The position numbers and the translations under genes are program-made. A stretch of 64,000 nucleotides of DNA from Catenuloplanes niger (GTDB lineage Bacteria; Actinomycetota; Actinomycetes; Mycobacteriales; Micromonosporaceae), in assembly GCF_031458255.1 (NCBI RefSeq), contig NZ_JAVDYC010000001.1:6147001-6211000 (forward strand). The letters are read 5' to 3'. This document shows positions 43,277-53,600 of the stretch, piece after piece. Positions within the stretch are counted from its first letter, which is position 1. Each line of letters opens with the position of its first letter. The notes below the pieces were generated by a model. The model was not told where the DNA came from. It did not search any database and saw only the letters and a program-made list of their open reading frames with translations.

Positions 43277-44146
43277 TCAGTCGACCGAGACGCTGTAGAT
43301 CACCACGTGGTGGTCGGAGTAGGCGGAGTCGCCGACCGCGCACCAGCGCTTCGCCTCCGTGCTGAACACGTAGTCGAGCTTGCCGCTGAGGCCGCTGCCG
43401 GTCCAGGTGTCCCGGCCGTCGCGGACCGCGCCGGTCTGGTCGCACTCGCGGTAACCGGGCGTGCCGGCCCCGGTCGCCCAGAACCCGTCGGCCCACAGCC
43501 ATTCGCGGGCGTTGCCGGGCCGGTCCTGGGGCTGCACGTTGAAGTCGCCGCCGATCACCAGCGTGGGGAAGGCCTGGACGATGTTCTGGATGTCCTTCAT
43601 CTGGTCGTCGGCGTACTCCCAGTCGGGGTGGTCGGGGTTGTTCTTGGACGGGTCGAGGTGCACGTTGCAGAGCCGCGCGTCCCAGTAGGTGGCGGTCACG
43701 CAGTGGAACGGCCGGGCGAGGCCGTTCCAGGCGTGCGTGATCTCGTAGTTCTGCGGGCTGGACAAGCCGGCCTTGACCACGATCGCGGTGCCGATCCGGT
43801 CGGTCCGGGTGCCGCCGCAGACGCTGGTGCGGCGCACGCCGTCCGTCGAGTACCGGTACGGCGCGAACGACGTGCTCCAGCCGCTGCCCAGCTGGTTCAT
43901 CAGCAGCGTGAGGTCGTTCTCGCAGACCTCCTGCAGCAGCGCGGCGTGCACGTAGTTCGTCTCGACGTGGTGCTTCACCACGTCGATCTTGTCCTGCGGC
44001 CCGCCGTACGCGTCACAGCCCCAGTTCAGCGAGCCGCACATGTTCCACGACATGACCTGCAGGTTCTTCGGGGCGGCCGACGCCGCGGCGGCGGGCGCGA
44101 GCACGGCGGTCAGGACGGCGGCCAGCAGTACGGCCAGTCTTCGCAC
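43277..44146 (-). CDS. Secreted endonuclease/exonuclease/phosphatase-family protein
   Basis: A 289-residue exported protein (signal peptide ends AAAASA). EEP motifs in order: VMSWNMCG, LLQEVCEND (metal Glu), NVHLDPSK, TLVIGGDFNVQ, KLDYVFS and SDHHVVIYSV (catalytic His). Six or more cysteines suggest disulfides. It could be an extracellular DNase or a phosphodiesterase such as a sphingomyelinase-like enzyme. Confidence 0.85.
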   Translation of the reverse strand: MRRLAVLLAAVLTAVLAPAAAASAAPKNLQVMSWNMCGSLNWGCDAYGGPQDKIDVVKHHVETNYVHAALLQEVCENDLTLLMNQLGSGWSTSFAPYRYSTDGVRRTSVCGGTRTDRIGTAIVVKAGLSSPQNYEITHAWNGLARPFHCVTATYWDARLCNVHLDPSKNNPDHPDWEYADDQMKDIQNIVQAFPTLVIGGDFNVQPQDRPGNAREWLWADGFWATGAGTPGYRECDQTGAVRDGRDTWTGSGLSGKLDYVFSTEAKRWCAVGDSAYSDHHVVIYSVSVD

Positions 44147-44171
44147 GGCGGTTCTCCTTGCGCGGAACGGA

Positions 44172-44202
44172 ACGGGCCCGGCGGCAGCGCCACCGGGCCC
44201 GT
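44172..44202 (-). terminator. Hairpin terminator
   Basis: Perfect 10-bp stem (44172-44181 with 44193-44202) 13 nt after the end of the minus-strand FG-GAP gene. Confidence 0.65.
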
Positions 44203-44214
44203 AGCGGAACAGGG

Positions 44215-47200
44215 TCAGGCGAGTGCCTTGAACGCGCTCACGTTCACCGGGAGGACGATCTTGACCTCACCGTTGGTGTTGACCTTGCTGGGGTAGTAGA
44301 CGCGCACCTGACCGTCGGTTGCCCGGCGGACCCACAGGTCCGGGATCGCGTCGCCGTTCTGGTCCGGGACCGAGACGACCGCGGTGATCGCGGCCTCGGA
44401 CCAGCCGGTGCCGTACTGCACGTCGCCCTGGCGGGACGCGGCGGCGGACTTCAGCGAGGCCAGGTCGACGCTCTTCGCGATCGTGCCGGGCTTGCCGTGC
44501 CGCAGCGACATGATGCCGGTGTCCAGGTGGCGGAAGAGCAGGTCGGGCGTGCCGTCGAGGTCGATGTCCGCGACGTTGACGATCTCCCGGCGGTCCCAGC
44601 CGGTCGTCTCCATCTGCACGGCCTCGGCGAAGCTCGCGCCGGTGTACCCGGTGAGCGCCCAGAACGCGGTCCCGGACCGGACGAACAGATCGGGGCGGCC
44701 GTCGCCGGTGACGTCACCGACCGCCTTGAGCTGCGTCCAGGTGGACGGCGCTGGCGTGCCGGACGGCAGCATCACCGAGATCCGGTCGTCGACGTCGAAG
44801 CTGCCGTACCCGTCGCCGGGGTAGAGCCAGAACCGGCCGTCCGGCGTCCGGGCGAACACATCGGTGACGCCGTCGCCGGGGTACGCGTCGCCGAACTTGG
44901 CGATCAGCGCGGCCTTGCCGGCCGAGTCGGTCCAGTGCCCGGTCGGGTTGAGCTGGGTGCCGTTGCGGTAGCCCGCGGCCAGCGACAGGTCCAGCTCGCC
45001 GGTCATGCCGCCGGGGTAGCTGCGCAGGTTGCCGGCGCCGTCGATGGCCAGCAGGTCGGCGCGGCCGTCGCCGCTGACGTCACCGGGGCCGTCCGCCTCC
45101 GGGCGCGGCGGCACGTAGAACGAGTAGACCGTCGGCTGGCTGACGTTGCCCACCGAGTCGTACGCCTTGACGATCATGTTGATCGGCCCGGCGTGCGGCG
45201 GCTTCAGGTCGGTGACGGTGACCGCGTTGGCCGAGGTCTTGGAGACCTCGGTGACACCCTCGAACGCGTACGTGAACCGGGCCGCGCCCTGCGAGGTGAA
45301 CGTGGCCGTGCCGACCTGACCGAACGGCTTCGTGGCCCAGGTGGCGCCGTCGTCGGTCGCCTCCGGGAAGTCCACGCTGGTGACCGCCGGGGCCGGCGGG
45401 CCGGACGCGTCGATGGTCAGCTTGCACGGCGCGGTGGTGGCCGGGTAGTCCGCGGACAGCAGGCCCTCGGCGTCCGTCGCGTACACGGTCCAGAGGTAGG
45501 TGGTCTTGTCGACCAGCGTGGTCGACGCGATCGTCACCGAACCCTTGCCGCTGGCCAGCGAGGTGGTCGCGGTGCCGGTCGTCGGCACGGTGGCGCCGGA
45601 CTTCCAGAACCGGAAGTGCAGCGACTTGAGGTTGCCGTCCGGGTCGCTCGCGGTCGCGGTCAGCACCAGGTTGGTACGGGCGACCGTGATGCCGGTGGTG
45701 GAGCAGCCGCCGCCCGGCGCGCTGGTGAGCGTGCCCGGCGCGTTCGGCTTGCGGTTGTAGACCGCGGACAGCGTGGCCGACTTGGCGGTGAACTTGCGCC
45801 AGGTCTGCGTGTCCGCCTCGCTGGTCGCCCGCATGCCCATGGTCAGGTTGTTCGCGCCCGCGTCCGCGGCCTTCTGCGCGAACGCCCGCGCGTCGAACGA
45901 GGCGTAGTCGTCCTTGCAGGCGTCGCGGCCGTGCGCGAAGTTGCGCTTGTTCGAACCGGGGCTGGTGTTCCAGGTCGGCTGCTTGTTCCAGGTGGTGGCC
46001 GTGGAGATCGGGCCGGTCCAGAACAGCTCGAACTGGCGCGTGGTGCACGACCAGGAGTGGATGTTGAGCACCTTGAACGTGGCGGACTCGATGGTCGCGC
46101 CCTTGATCGCGGTGTCGAAGCCCATCCGCCAGAACGAGCGGGTGGTCATGCCGGTCTCGTCCTCGTGGCCGACGCGCGCCTCGGACGTACCGTTGTTGAA
46201 GTTCGTGCCGTTGTTGAAGTTGCTGTTCGGGTGCTGCTTGGAGACGAACGTCCAGGCCAGCACGCCGCTGTTCATGGTCGGGTCGAGGAAGACCGGGAAG
46301 CGCACGTCCTTGCCGGTGAGCAGCCCGGTCGCGCCCGCGTCGAGCCGGAGCACGGCGTCGCCGGTGTTCTCACCGTCCAGCTTCATCGGCAGTTGCGCCG
46401 ACTTCGCGCCCGGCTCGATGCCGCTGAGGCCGGAGAGACGCAGCACGTCCGCGCTGGTCGCCACGGAGGTGCGGGCCGGGGTGCCGGGCGGCAGCTCCGG
46501 GTCGGCACCGGCCGAGTCCCAGCCGAACGGCGTCGGGATCGCGGTGATCTCCTTGCCGGCCTTGTCCAGCACCTGCACGCCGCCGGTGACCTTGTCGGCC
46601 CGGAAGACCGCGGTCGTCGAGCGCAGGCCGTACGTGACGGTGCGCACCGCCGCCTGCTTCGCGGCCTCGGGCGTCTTGACGATCAGCAGGTTCGCGAACC
46701 CGCCCTCCTCGCGCGCCACCAGCAGCAGGTCCGCGCCCGGCAGCACCTCGGGGTAGAGCGCCCGCGGTCCGTCCAGCACCGCCTTCGGCAGGGGACCGGG
46801 CCAGGTGTACGTGATGGTGTGCTCGCCGACCTCCGCCTCGGCGAGCACACTCTCCTTACCGCTGGTACCGCCCTCGGCGAAGCGCACCGGGGCCGGCGCG
46901 TTCGCGGGCCGGACGGCGCCGCCGGAGCTCGCCAGCGTGATGTCGATCGGCGCCCAGTCGCCGGACGCGTTCCTCGCCCGGGTCGGCAGCGCGGTGATGT
47001 CGGTGCGCAGCTTGCCGGTCGGCAGCGCCCAGGTCTGCGAGGTCTGCGTGGTCGCGGTCTCGACCAGGACGTCAGCGCCGGTGCTGGCCGCCTCCGTCAT
47101 CGCGGCCTGCTCGTCGCGGGGCGCGGGGACCGGTGGTGCCGGCGGCGCGGCCACCGGCGTCTCGTCTCGATGTATCCACAGTGGTGACAGGGCGGCGATG

Positions 47201-47268
47201 AGCACCGCGGCGAGCGCGCCCGCGGTCAACGTTCGCCGCGTGCGCGTGCGCACGAAAGGGACGGTCAC
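44215..47268 (-). CDS. Large secreted FG-GAP/VCBS and DNRLRE-like surface protein
   Basis: A 1,017-residue protein. Signal/anchor helix about 14-32 (TAGALAAVLIAALSPLWI). Residues about 330-500 form a DNRLRE-like beta domain (RSFWRMGFDTAIKGATIESA, SCTTRQFELFWTG), followed by fibronectin-like segments. The C-terminal third has four calcium-binding FG-GAP repeats: GDVSGDGRADLL (about 726), GDVTGDGRPDLF (about 856), ADIDLDGTPDLL (about 903) and PDQNGDAIPDLW (about 973). Divergent from the Rhs toxin gene. Probably a surface or matrix protein; such proteins often accompany Rhs loci, but a direct link is inferred. Confidence 0.8.
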   Translation of the reverse strand: MTVPFVRTRTRRTLTAGALAAVLIAALSPLWIHRDETPVAAPPAPPVPAPRDEQAAMTEAASTGADVLVETATTQTSQTWALPTGKLRTDITALPTRARNASGDWAPIDITLASSGGAVRPANAPAPVRFAEGGTSGKESVLAEAEVGEHTITYTWPGPLPKAVLDGPRALYPEVLPGADLLLVAREEGGFANLLIVKTPEAAKQAAVRTVTYGLRSTTAVFRADKVTGGVQVLDKAGKEITAIPTPFGWDSAGADPELPPGTPARTSVATSADVLRLSGLSGIEPGAKSAQLPMKLDGENTGDAVLRLDAGATGLLTGKDVRFPVFLDPTMNSGVLAWTFVSKQHPNSNFNNGTNFNNGTSEARVGHEDETGMTTRSFWRMGFDTAIKGATIESATFKVLNIHSWSCTTRQFELFWTGPISTATTWNKQPTWNTSPGSNKRNFAHGRDACKDDYASFDARAFAQKAADAGANNLTMGMRATSEADTQTWRKFTAKSATLSAVYNRKPNAPGTLTSAPGGGCSTTGITVARTNLVLTATASDPDGNLKSLHFRFWKSGATVPTTGTATTSLASGKGSVTIASTTLVDKTTYLWTVYATDAEGLLSADYPATTAPCKLTIDASGPPAPAVTSVDFPEATDDGATWATKPFGQVGTATFTSQGAARFTYAFEGVTEVSKTSANAVTVTDLKPPHAGPINMIVKAYDSVGNVSQPTVYSFYVPPRPEADGPGDVSGDGRADLLAIDGAGNLRSYPGGMTGELDLSLAAGYRNGTQLNPTGHWTDSAGKAALIAKFGDAYPGDGVTDVFARTPDGRFWLYPGDGYGSFDVDDRISVMLPSGTPAPSTWTQLKAVGDVTGDGRPDLFVRSGTAFWALTGYTGASFAEAVQMETTGWDRREIVNVADIDLDGTPDLLFRHLDTGIMSLRHGKPGTIAKSVDLASLKSAAASRQGDVQYGTGWSEAAITAVVSVPDQNGDAIPDLWVRRATDGQVRVYYPSKVNTNGEVKIVLPVNVSAFKALA

Positions 47269-47669
47269 AGCGTTTTACTCCCCAGGGGCCAGGCGACGAC
47301 ATTGGACAGCCCGAGCGGTCCCGGCCGGGTCCGCGGGGCAGAGAGCGGGCACACGATCGCATACCCAGGGTGTTCCCAGGGTGTTATCAGGCCGTTATGT
47401 AGCTCCATGAATCGATTGCGTGACGCCCGGTTGTATCCGCTCTGACCGTTTTGTGCGTGGGATTTGCGCGTACAACGTTGAGTGCCCTCTATGTCTTTTC
47501 TGTCTGGAGGGTCTGACTTTGAAGCCAAACATCGTGTGATCTAAATCTCTCGACGCAACGGTCGGTGACCCTCCGTGTACTTGTCCGGATGATCGCCATG
47601 TCGCACAGTGCCCAGGCACGCGCCTTGAGTGGCGTGTCGTTTGTGGTGCCTACACGGGGAGACGCACCG
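47269..47669. other. 401-nt divergent promoter region
   Basis: No gene seen. It separates the divergent FG-GAP and Rhs genes, is AT-richer than its surroundings, and has a direct repeat CCCAGGGTGTT near 47366-47385. Promoters for both large genes are expected here. Confidence 0.5.
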
Positions 47670-50600
47670 ATGCATGGTGGTATGGGTCCGTTGTGGCCGC
47701 GTAAACGCGGCCGACGCTGGTCACGGCCGGCACGCGCGACACTGATCGCGTTGCTCTCGACCACACTGGTGGTCGCCGGGACGGGAACGCAGGGACTGGC
47801 GGTGCCGCCGTCCGGCGCCGACCGCAATCAGCAGGTCGACCTGCCGCCGTTGCCGGAGACCGCGCCGGTCGACCAGGACGAGTCCGCGGACCAGACGCTC
47901 GAGCCGGCGCCCGAGGTGCCGGTCGACCCGTACGCGCCGACCAACGTCGCGCCGTGGAGCGAGGGCACCGGCACGGTCGACCTGACCGACGTCAACCCGG
48001 GCGAGCTGGTCAAGGTCGCGGACCTGCCGGTGTCGCTGGGTGTCCCGGAGGGCGCCGAGCCCGAGGCGCTGGACGGGCAGTGGACCGTCGACCTGGCCGC
48101 GCCCGAGGCGTCGCAGGACGCCGGCGTACCCGGCCTGATCATGAAGCTTTCACCGCCGGTCACGGCGGACCCGGCGGCGTCCGTCGCGCTGAGCGTCGAC
48201 TACACCACCTTCGCCGACCTGTACGGACCGCAGGCCGCCGACCGCTTCGGCCTGATGCTGCTGCCCGACTGCGTCTACGACGCGGTCGGCACCGGCGACT
48301 GCGCCCCCAGCGAGGGTGAGGAGGAGCCGGCCGACCCGTCTCAGCTGCTCTCCAGCGAGGTCACGGTCGAGCGGGCCGCCTCGGGATCGAACGCGCGCGC
48401 CGCCTCCGCCGGGGAGCGCCGGATCGTGACCGGCAGCGTGCCCGTCGCCGGCCTGCTCGGCACGCCCGCGCCCGACGCCGGTGCCCGCGCCGCCACCGCG
48501 GCCGACGCCGGTGGGGTGGTCGGCGCGCTGGACACCGGCGCCTCGGTCTCCGGCGACTTCACCGCGACGCCGCTGCTGTCCTCCGGCTCCTGGGCCGCGG
48601 GCTCGTCGTCCGGTGCGTTCACCTACTCGTACCAGGTCACGGTCCCGCAGACCGGTGGCGGCATGGCGCCGCAGATCAACCTGGGCTACTCGTCGCAGTC
48701 GGTCGACGGCCGCACCTCGTCGACGAACAACCAGGCCTCCTGGATCGGCGACGGCTGGGACTACAGCGCCGGCCAGATCACCCGCACGTACGCGGGCTGC
48801 CGGCACGACTCCAAGAAGGCCGGCTCCAACAACGCCAAGCACAAGACCGGCGACATGTGCTGGGGCTCGCAGAACGCCACGCTCTCGCTCGGCGGCACCA
48901 CCACCGAGCTGGTCTGGGCGAACAACACCTGGACCACGGCGAACGGCGACGGCTCCAAGATCGAGCAGAAGTTCGACACGACCCGCGGCAACGGTGACAA
49001 GAACGGCGAGTACTGGATCGTCACCACCCGCGACGGCACCCGCTACCACTTCGGCCTGAACAAGCTCCCCGGCTGGACCGACGGCAAGGCGGTCACCAAC
49101 TCGGTGCTGACCATGCCGGTCTACAGCAACCACGCCGGCGAGCCCTGCTACAACAGCGAGTGGACGAAGTCCTGGTGCACCGAGGCGTGGCGCTGGTCGC
49201 TCGACTACGTCGAGGACCTCCAGGGCAACGCGATGAGCTTCTGGTGGACCAAGGAGGACAAGGGCTACTACGCCCGTAACTTCAACTGGAAGGCCCCGGT
49301 CTCCTACGACCGCGCCGGCTACCTGTCGCGCATCGACTACGGCCAGCGCAAGGACTCCATCTTCACGGCGACCGCGCCGGCCAGCGTGTCGTTCAGCGTC
49401 TCCGAGCGGTGCTACGCCGAGGGCAGCCTCACCTGCTCCGCGGAGAACTTCAAATCCAAGGACCCCGGCAAATACCGCATCTGGTACGACACGCCGGCCG
49501 ACCTTCGCTGCGAGGCGAAGAAGATGTGCTGGAACGCCGCACCGACCTTCTGGTCCACCAAGCGCCTGGACAAGATCACCACGTCCGCGCTGCGGGTGGC
49601 CGGCAGCGGCACCCGGCAGGTCGTCGACGAGTACAAGCTCGACCAGACCTTCCCGGTCCTGAAGACCGGCCCGAACACCGCGCTGTGGCTGAAGTCCATC
49701 ACGCGCACCGGTTACGGCCTGAACACGGCCGCGAACGAGCACATCACGCTCAACGCGGTCAAGTTCGAGTCCAACACCGAGGACATGCCCAACCGGGTCA
49801 AGAACGACAACCGCCCCGGCTTCTCCCGTCTCCGCATCGGCCGCGTGATCAACGAGTACGGCGGCGAGACGGTCATCAACTACCGGAAGCCGGAGGGCGA
49901 CTGCGCCACCGGCACCGGATTGCCCGGTAAGGCGGACACTGCCGCGCTGAAGAACAACACGCGGCTGTGCTACCCGAACTACTGGCACCCGGACCCGGAG
50001 GCCGAACAGATCGACTGGTTCCACAAATACGTGGTCGAGTCGGTCGAGGAACTCCCGAACGTCGACGGCACGGCCAACACCGTCACCCGCTACGAGTACG
50101 ACAAGGCCGGCTGGAAGCTCGCGGAGCAGGAGTTCACGAAGAAGGCGACGCGGACGTACTCGCAGTTCGCCGGTTTCGAGAAGGTCACGGTCCTGACCGG
50201 CACCGAGGCACCGGACTTCGCGGGAAAGACCACCAAGTCCGTCACCCGGTTCTTCCGGGGCATGGGCAACACGGTCTCGGTCAAGGACGCCGCGGGCGTC
50301 GAGATCGCCAAGGACGAGGAGCCGTTCGCCGGCCGGATCGCCGAGGAACTCACCTACTCCGAGGCCACCGACGCCGACGACAAGTGGCTGACCCGGGCGG
50401 TCACCGTACCGGCGGCTCAGGAACTGGCCCGCCGCAACCGCGACGACGGATTGTCTCCGCTGATCGCCTACCGGGTCACGGAACCGCGTGCATACTCGGT
50501 CACCAGGGCCTCCGGCACCGGCGACGACAAGCGCACGCTGCGCACGCTCGAGACGAAGACGACGTACGAGACCAGCTACGGTCTGCCGACCCAGGTTGAG

Positions 50601-53600
50601 TTCCTCGGCGACACCGGCGTGACCGGTGACGAGTCGTGCCAGAAGCTCGAGTACCTGCACCGGGCGGACAAGAACCTGATCGGTCTCACCAAGGACGTCA
50701 TGGTCAGCCCGACGGCGTGCGCCAAGGCGACCTTCACCGACCTGAAGACGCTCAGCTCGGCCGCCCGTACGGCCTATGACAGCGGCGAGTACGGCATCGC
50801 GCTCTCCGCGAACAGCCGTGGTCTCGCCACCCAGACCTGGTCCTTGAAGGCGGACGGCTCCGGCTACCAGTCCGGCGGTACGACCGGTTTCGACGCGATG
50901 GGCAGGGTCGTCTCACGTACCGACCCGGACGGTAAGGCGTCCACCATCACCTACGAGCCGTCAACCGGCCAGGCGTTCAAGGTGATCGAGAAGAACTCTC
51001 TCGGCCACACCCAGACGCAGGAGATCGAGCCCGGCCGTGCGGTCAGTGTGCGGACAACCGACGCCAACGACCGGGTCAGTGTGGCTGAGTACGACGCACT
51101 CGGCCGGCTTCGGAAGGCGTGGGCTCCGGGCCGTACGCCGAACGCGACCAGCGTTCCGGACTTCGAGGCCGTCTACAACACGCAGCCCAAGCAGGTGCCC
51201 AACGTCGTCACCTACACCCGCGGTCACGACAACAAGGTGCAGACCTCCATCACGTTCTTCGACGGTCTCGGCCGGGAGCGGCAGAGCCAGGAGGAGGCGG
51301 TCGGAGGCGGCCGACTGATCACCGACACCCTGTACAACGGTTCCGGCGAGGTATGGCAGACCAACAACGCCTACTTTGCCGCGAGTGCGCCGGAGTCGAC
51401 GCTTTTCAGCCCGGAATCCGAGCTGCAGGTGCCGAACGCCACCCGTTATACCTATGACGGGCTGGGACGCGTGGTCACTGAAACCCCGGTCCTGAACGGG
51501 GCGGCGGCAACGGACCGAATCACCCGATACGAGTACGGTGCTGACTTCTCGACGGTGATCAACCCTGCTGGGGCGGCGTCCTACCGCGTCTACAGCGACG
51601 CGCACGGCCGCAGCACGCGCGTCGACACATTCACCGACGGTAACCGTGTTGCGTTCACCAGCATGCGCTACGAATACGATGCCTCCGGCCAACTGGTCAA
51701 GGCCGTGCACGGTGGTAACGCTGCGAAGCAGTGGTCCTGGGAATACGACCAGCGCGGCCGAATGATCAAGTCCACCGACCCGGACACCGGCGCCACGACG
51801 ACCACCTACGACCACCGGGATCGGACGCTGACGACCACCAGCGCCCGTGGCATTACGGTCTGGAACGGGTATGACGAACTGTCCCGGCCGACCCAGCAGC
51901 GGCTCAACGGTCCGGCCGGTACGCAGGTGGCCTCGTTCACCTATGACACGGCGCCCGGCGGCAAGGGGTTGCCGGCGACTGCGACGCGTTACACCGACGG
52001 GCTGGCCTACACGCAGTCCATCGGTGGCTACACGCACGACTACCAGCCGACGTCCACTACGCTGACGCTGCCGCAAAGCATCGCCACGGAGTGGGGATTC
52101 CAGCCCTCCTACACGTACGGGTTCACGTACACCGATACCGGCCTGCCGGAGGCGCAGCAACTGCCGGCCGCAGGGAGGTTCCCGGCCGAGAAGCTGCTTG
52201 TCCGGTACACCAAGGACGGCCTGCCGCTGACCGTGTCCGGACAGGACTGGTACGGCAGTGAGACCGCCTACTCGCCGTACGGTCAGGTGCTTCGTTCGAC
52301 GATGGGCGCGCACCCCTATCGGGTCTGGTCGCAGTCGACCTTCGATGAGGCGAGCGGCGCACTGACCACGCAGCAGGTGTACCGGGAGAACGCGGGCAAC
52401 ACTGCGCTGGTCACCGGAAACCTGGTCAGCAATCGCAACTACACCTACGACGCGGCCGGCAACGTACTCGCCATCCGCGAGCGCGCCGACGGCATCGCCG
52501 AGCGGCAGTGCTTCAACTACGACGCGGTCGGCCAGCTCACCAAGGCGTGGACCGCGAAGGACCAGGAAGCCTGCTACGCGGGGCCGGCCAACGCGGACGG
52601 CACCACGAACGTGGCACCGGGCAAGGACAACTCCGGCTACTGGCAGGAGTACGGCTACGACGGACTCGGCAACCGCGAGTGGGTCACGAACAAGGACATC
52701 AACGGTAACGAAACCAAGGACGTCGCCACCGAGTACGACTACGGCAAGTCCGACGGTAGCCAACCCGGCACGCTGACCAAGGTCCGCAAGCGGTTCCACA
52801 CGCCGCAGGGTGCTGCGGTCACCGCGGAGGCGGAGCGGCTCTACGAGCTGACCGGCGAGACGAAGTCGGTCACCTCGCTCACCACCGGTGACAAGCAGGA
52901 ATTGTCCTGGACGTTCGACGGTCAGATCGAGCGCATCACCGGCCAGGGCGAGAACGGTAAGACCGCCTATTACGGCCTCGGTGACAAGTGCCTCGACCTG
53001 AAGTCCGGCCTCGCGCAGCCCGGCACGGTGGTCCAGCTCTACACATGTAACGCCACCATCGCGCAGAAGTGGACGTTCAAGGTTGCGGCGAACCAGAACG
53101 ACCCGAACCTGGGCACGCTGGCCGCGTACGACTCATGGTGTCTGCAGCCGGCCGCGAACACCGTCGGCTCCGCGCTGGCGATCCAGAAGTGTGACGACTC
53201 GGCCGATCAACGGCTGAAGCGCAACGCCTCTGGTCAGTACACGCACGTTGCCTCCGGGCTGTGCGTGGCGGTCAAGGACGCAGCCGACGTGAGTGGCACA
53301 GCTGTTGTTCTAGCCGCCTGCGACGCGGCCTCCACGGCTCAGAAGTGGGAAGCACAGAACCAGACCCGCTACATCTATGGACCCAGCGGGTCGCCGCTGC
53401 TGAGCATCCAGGGCAAGCAGGCCACCCTTGACCTGGGCGAAGCCCAGATCACCACCAACAAGGGCGGCACGCTGGTCAAGACCCACCGGTCGTACGGCAC
53501 TCCCGGCGGCAGCATCCTGCGGTACGCCTACGGGAACGGCACACCGAACATGGTGGCGATCGTGTCCGACCCGCAAGGCAGCCCGGCTGCGGAAATCGCA

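Noticed and set aside
44158-47187. A 1,009-codon plus-strand frame
   Set aside because: Antisense to the FG-GAP gene, Arg/Gly/Val-rich shadow; the FG-GAP repeats on the other strand are clearly real.
48150-50660. An 836-codon minus-strand frame
   Set aside because: Antisense to the Rhs gene, low-complexity composition, no start signal.
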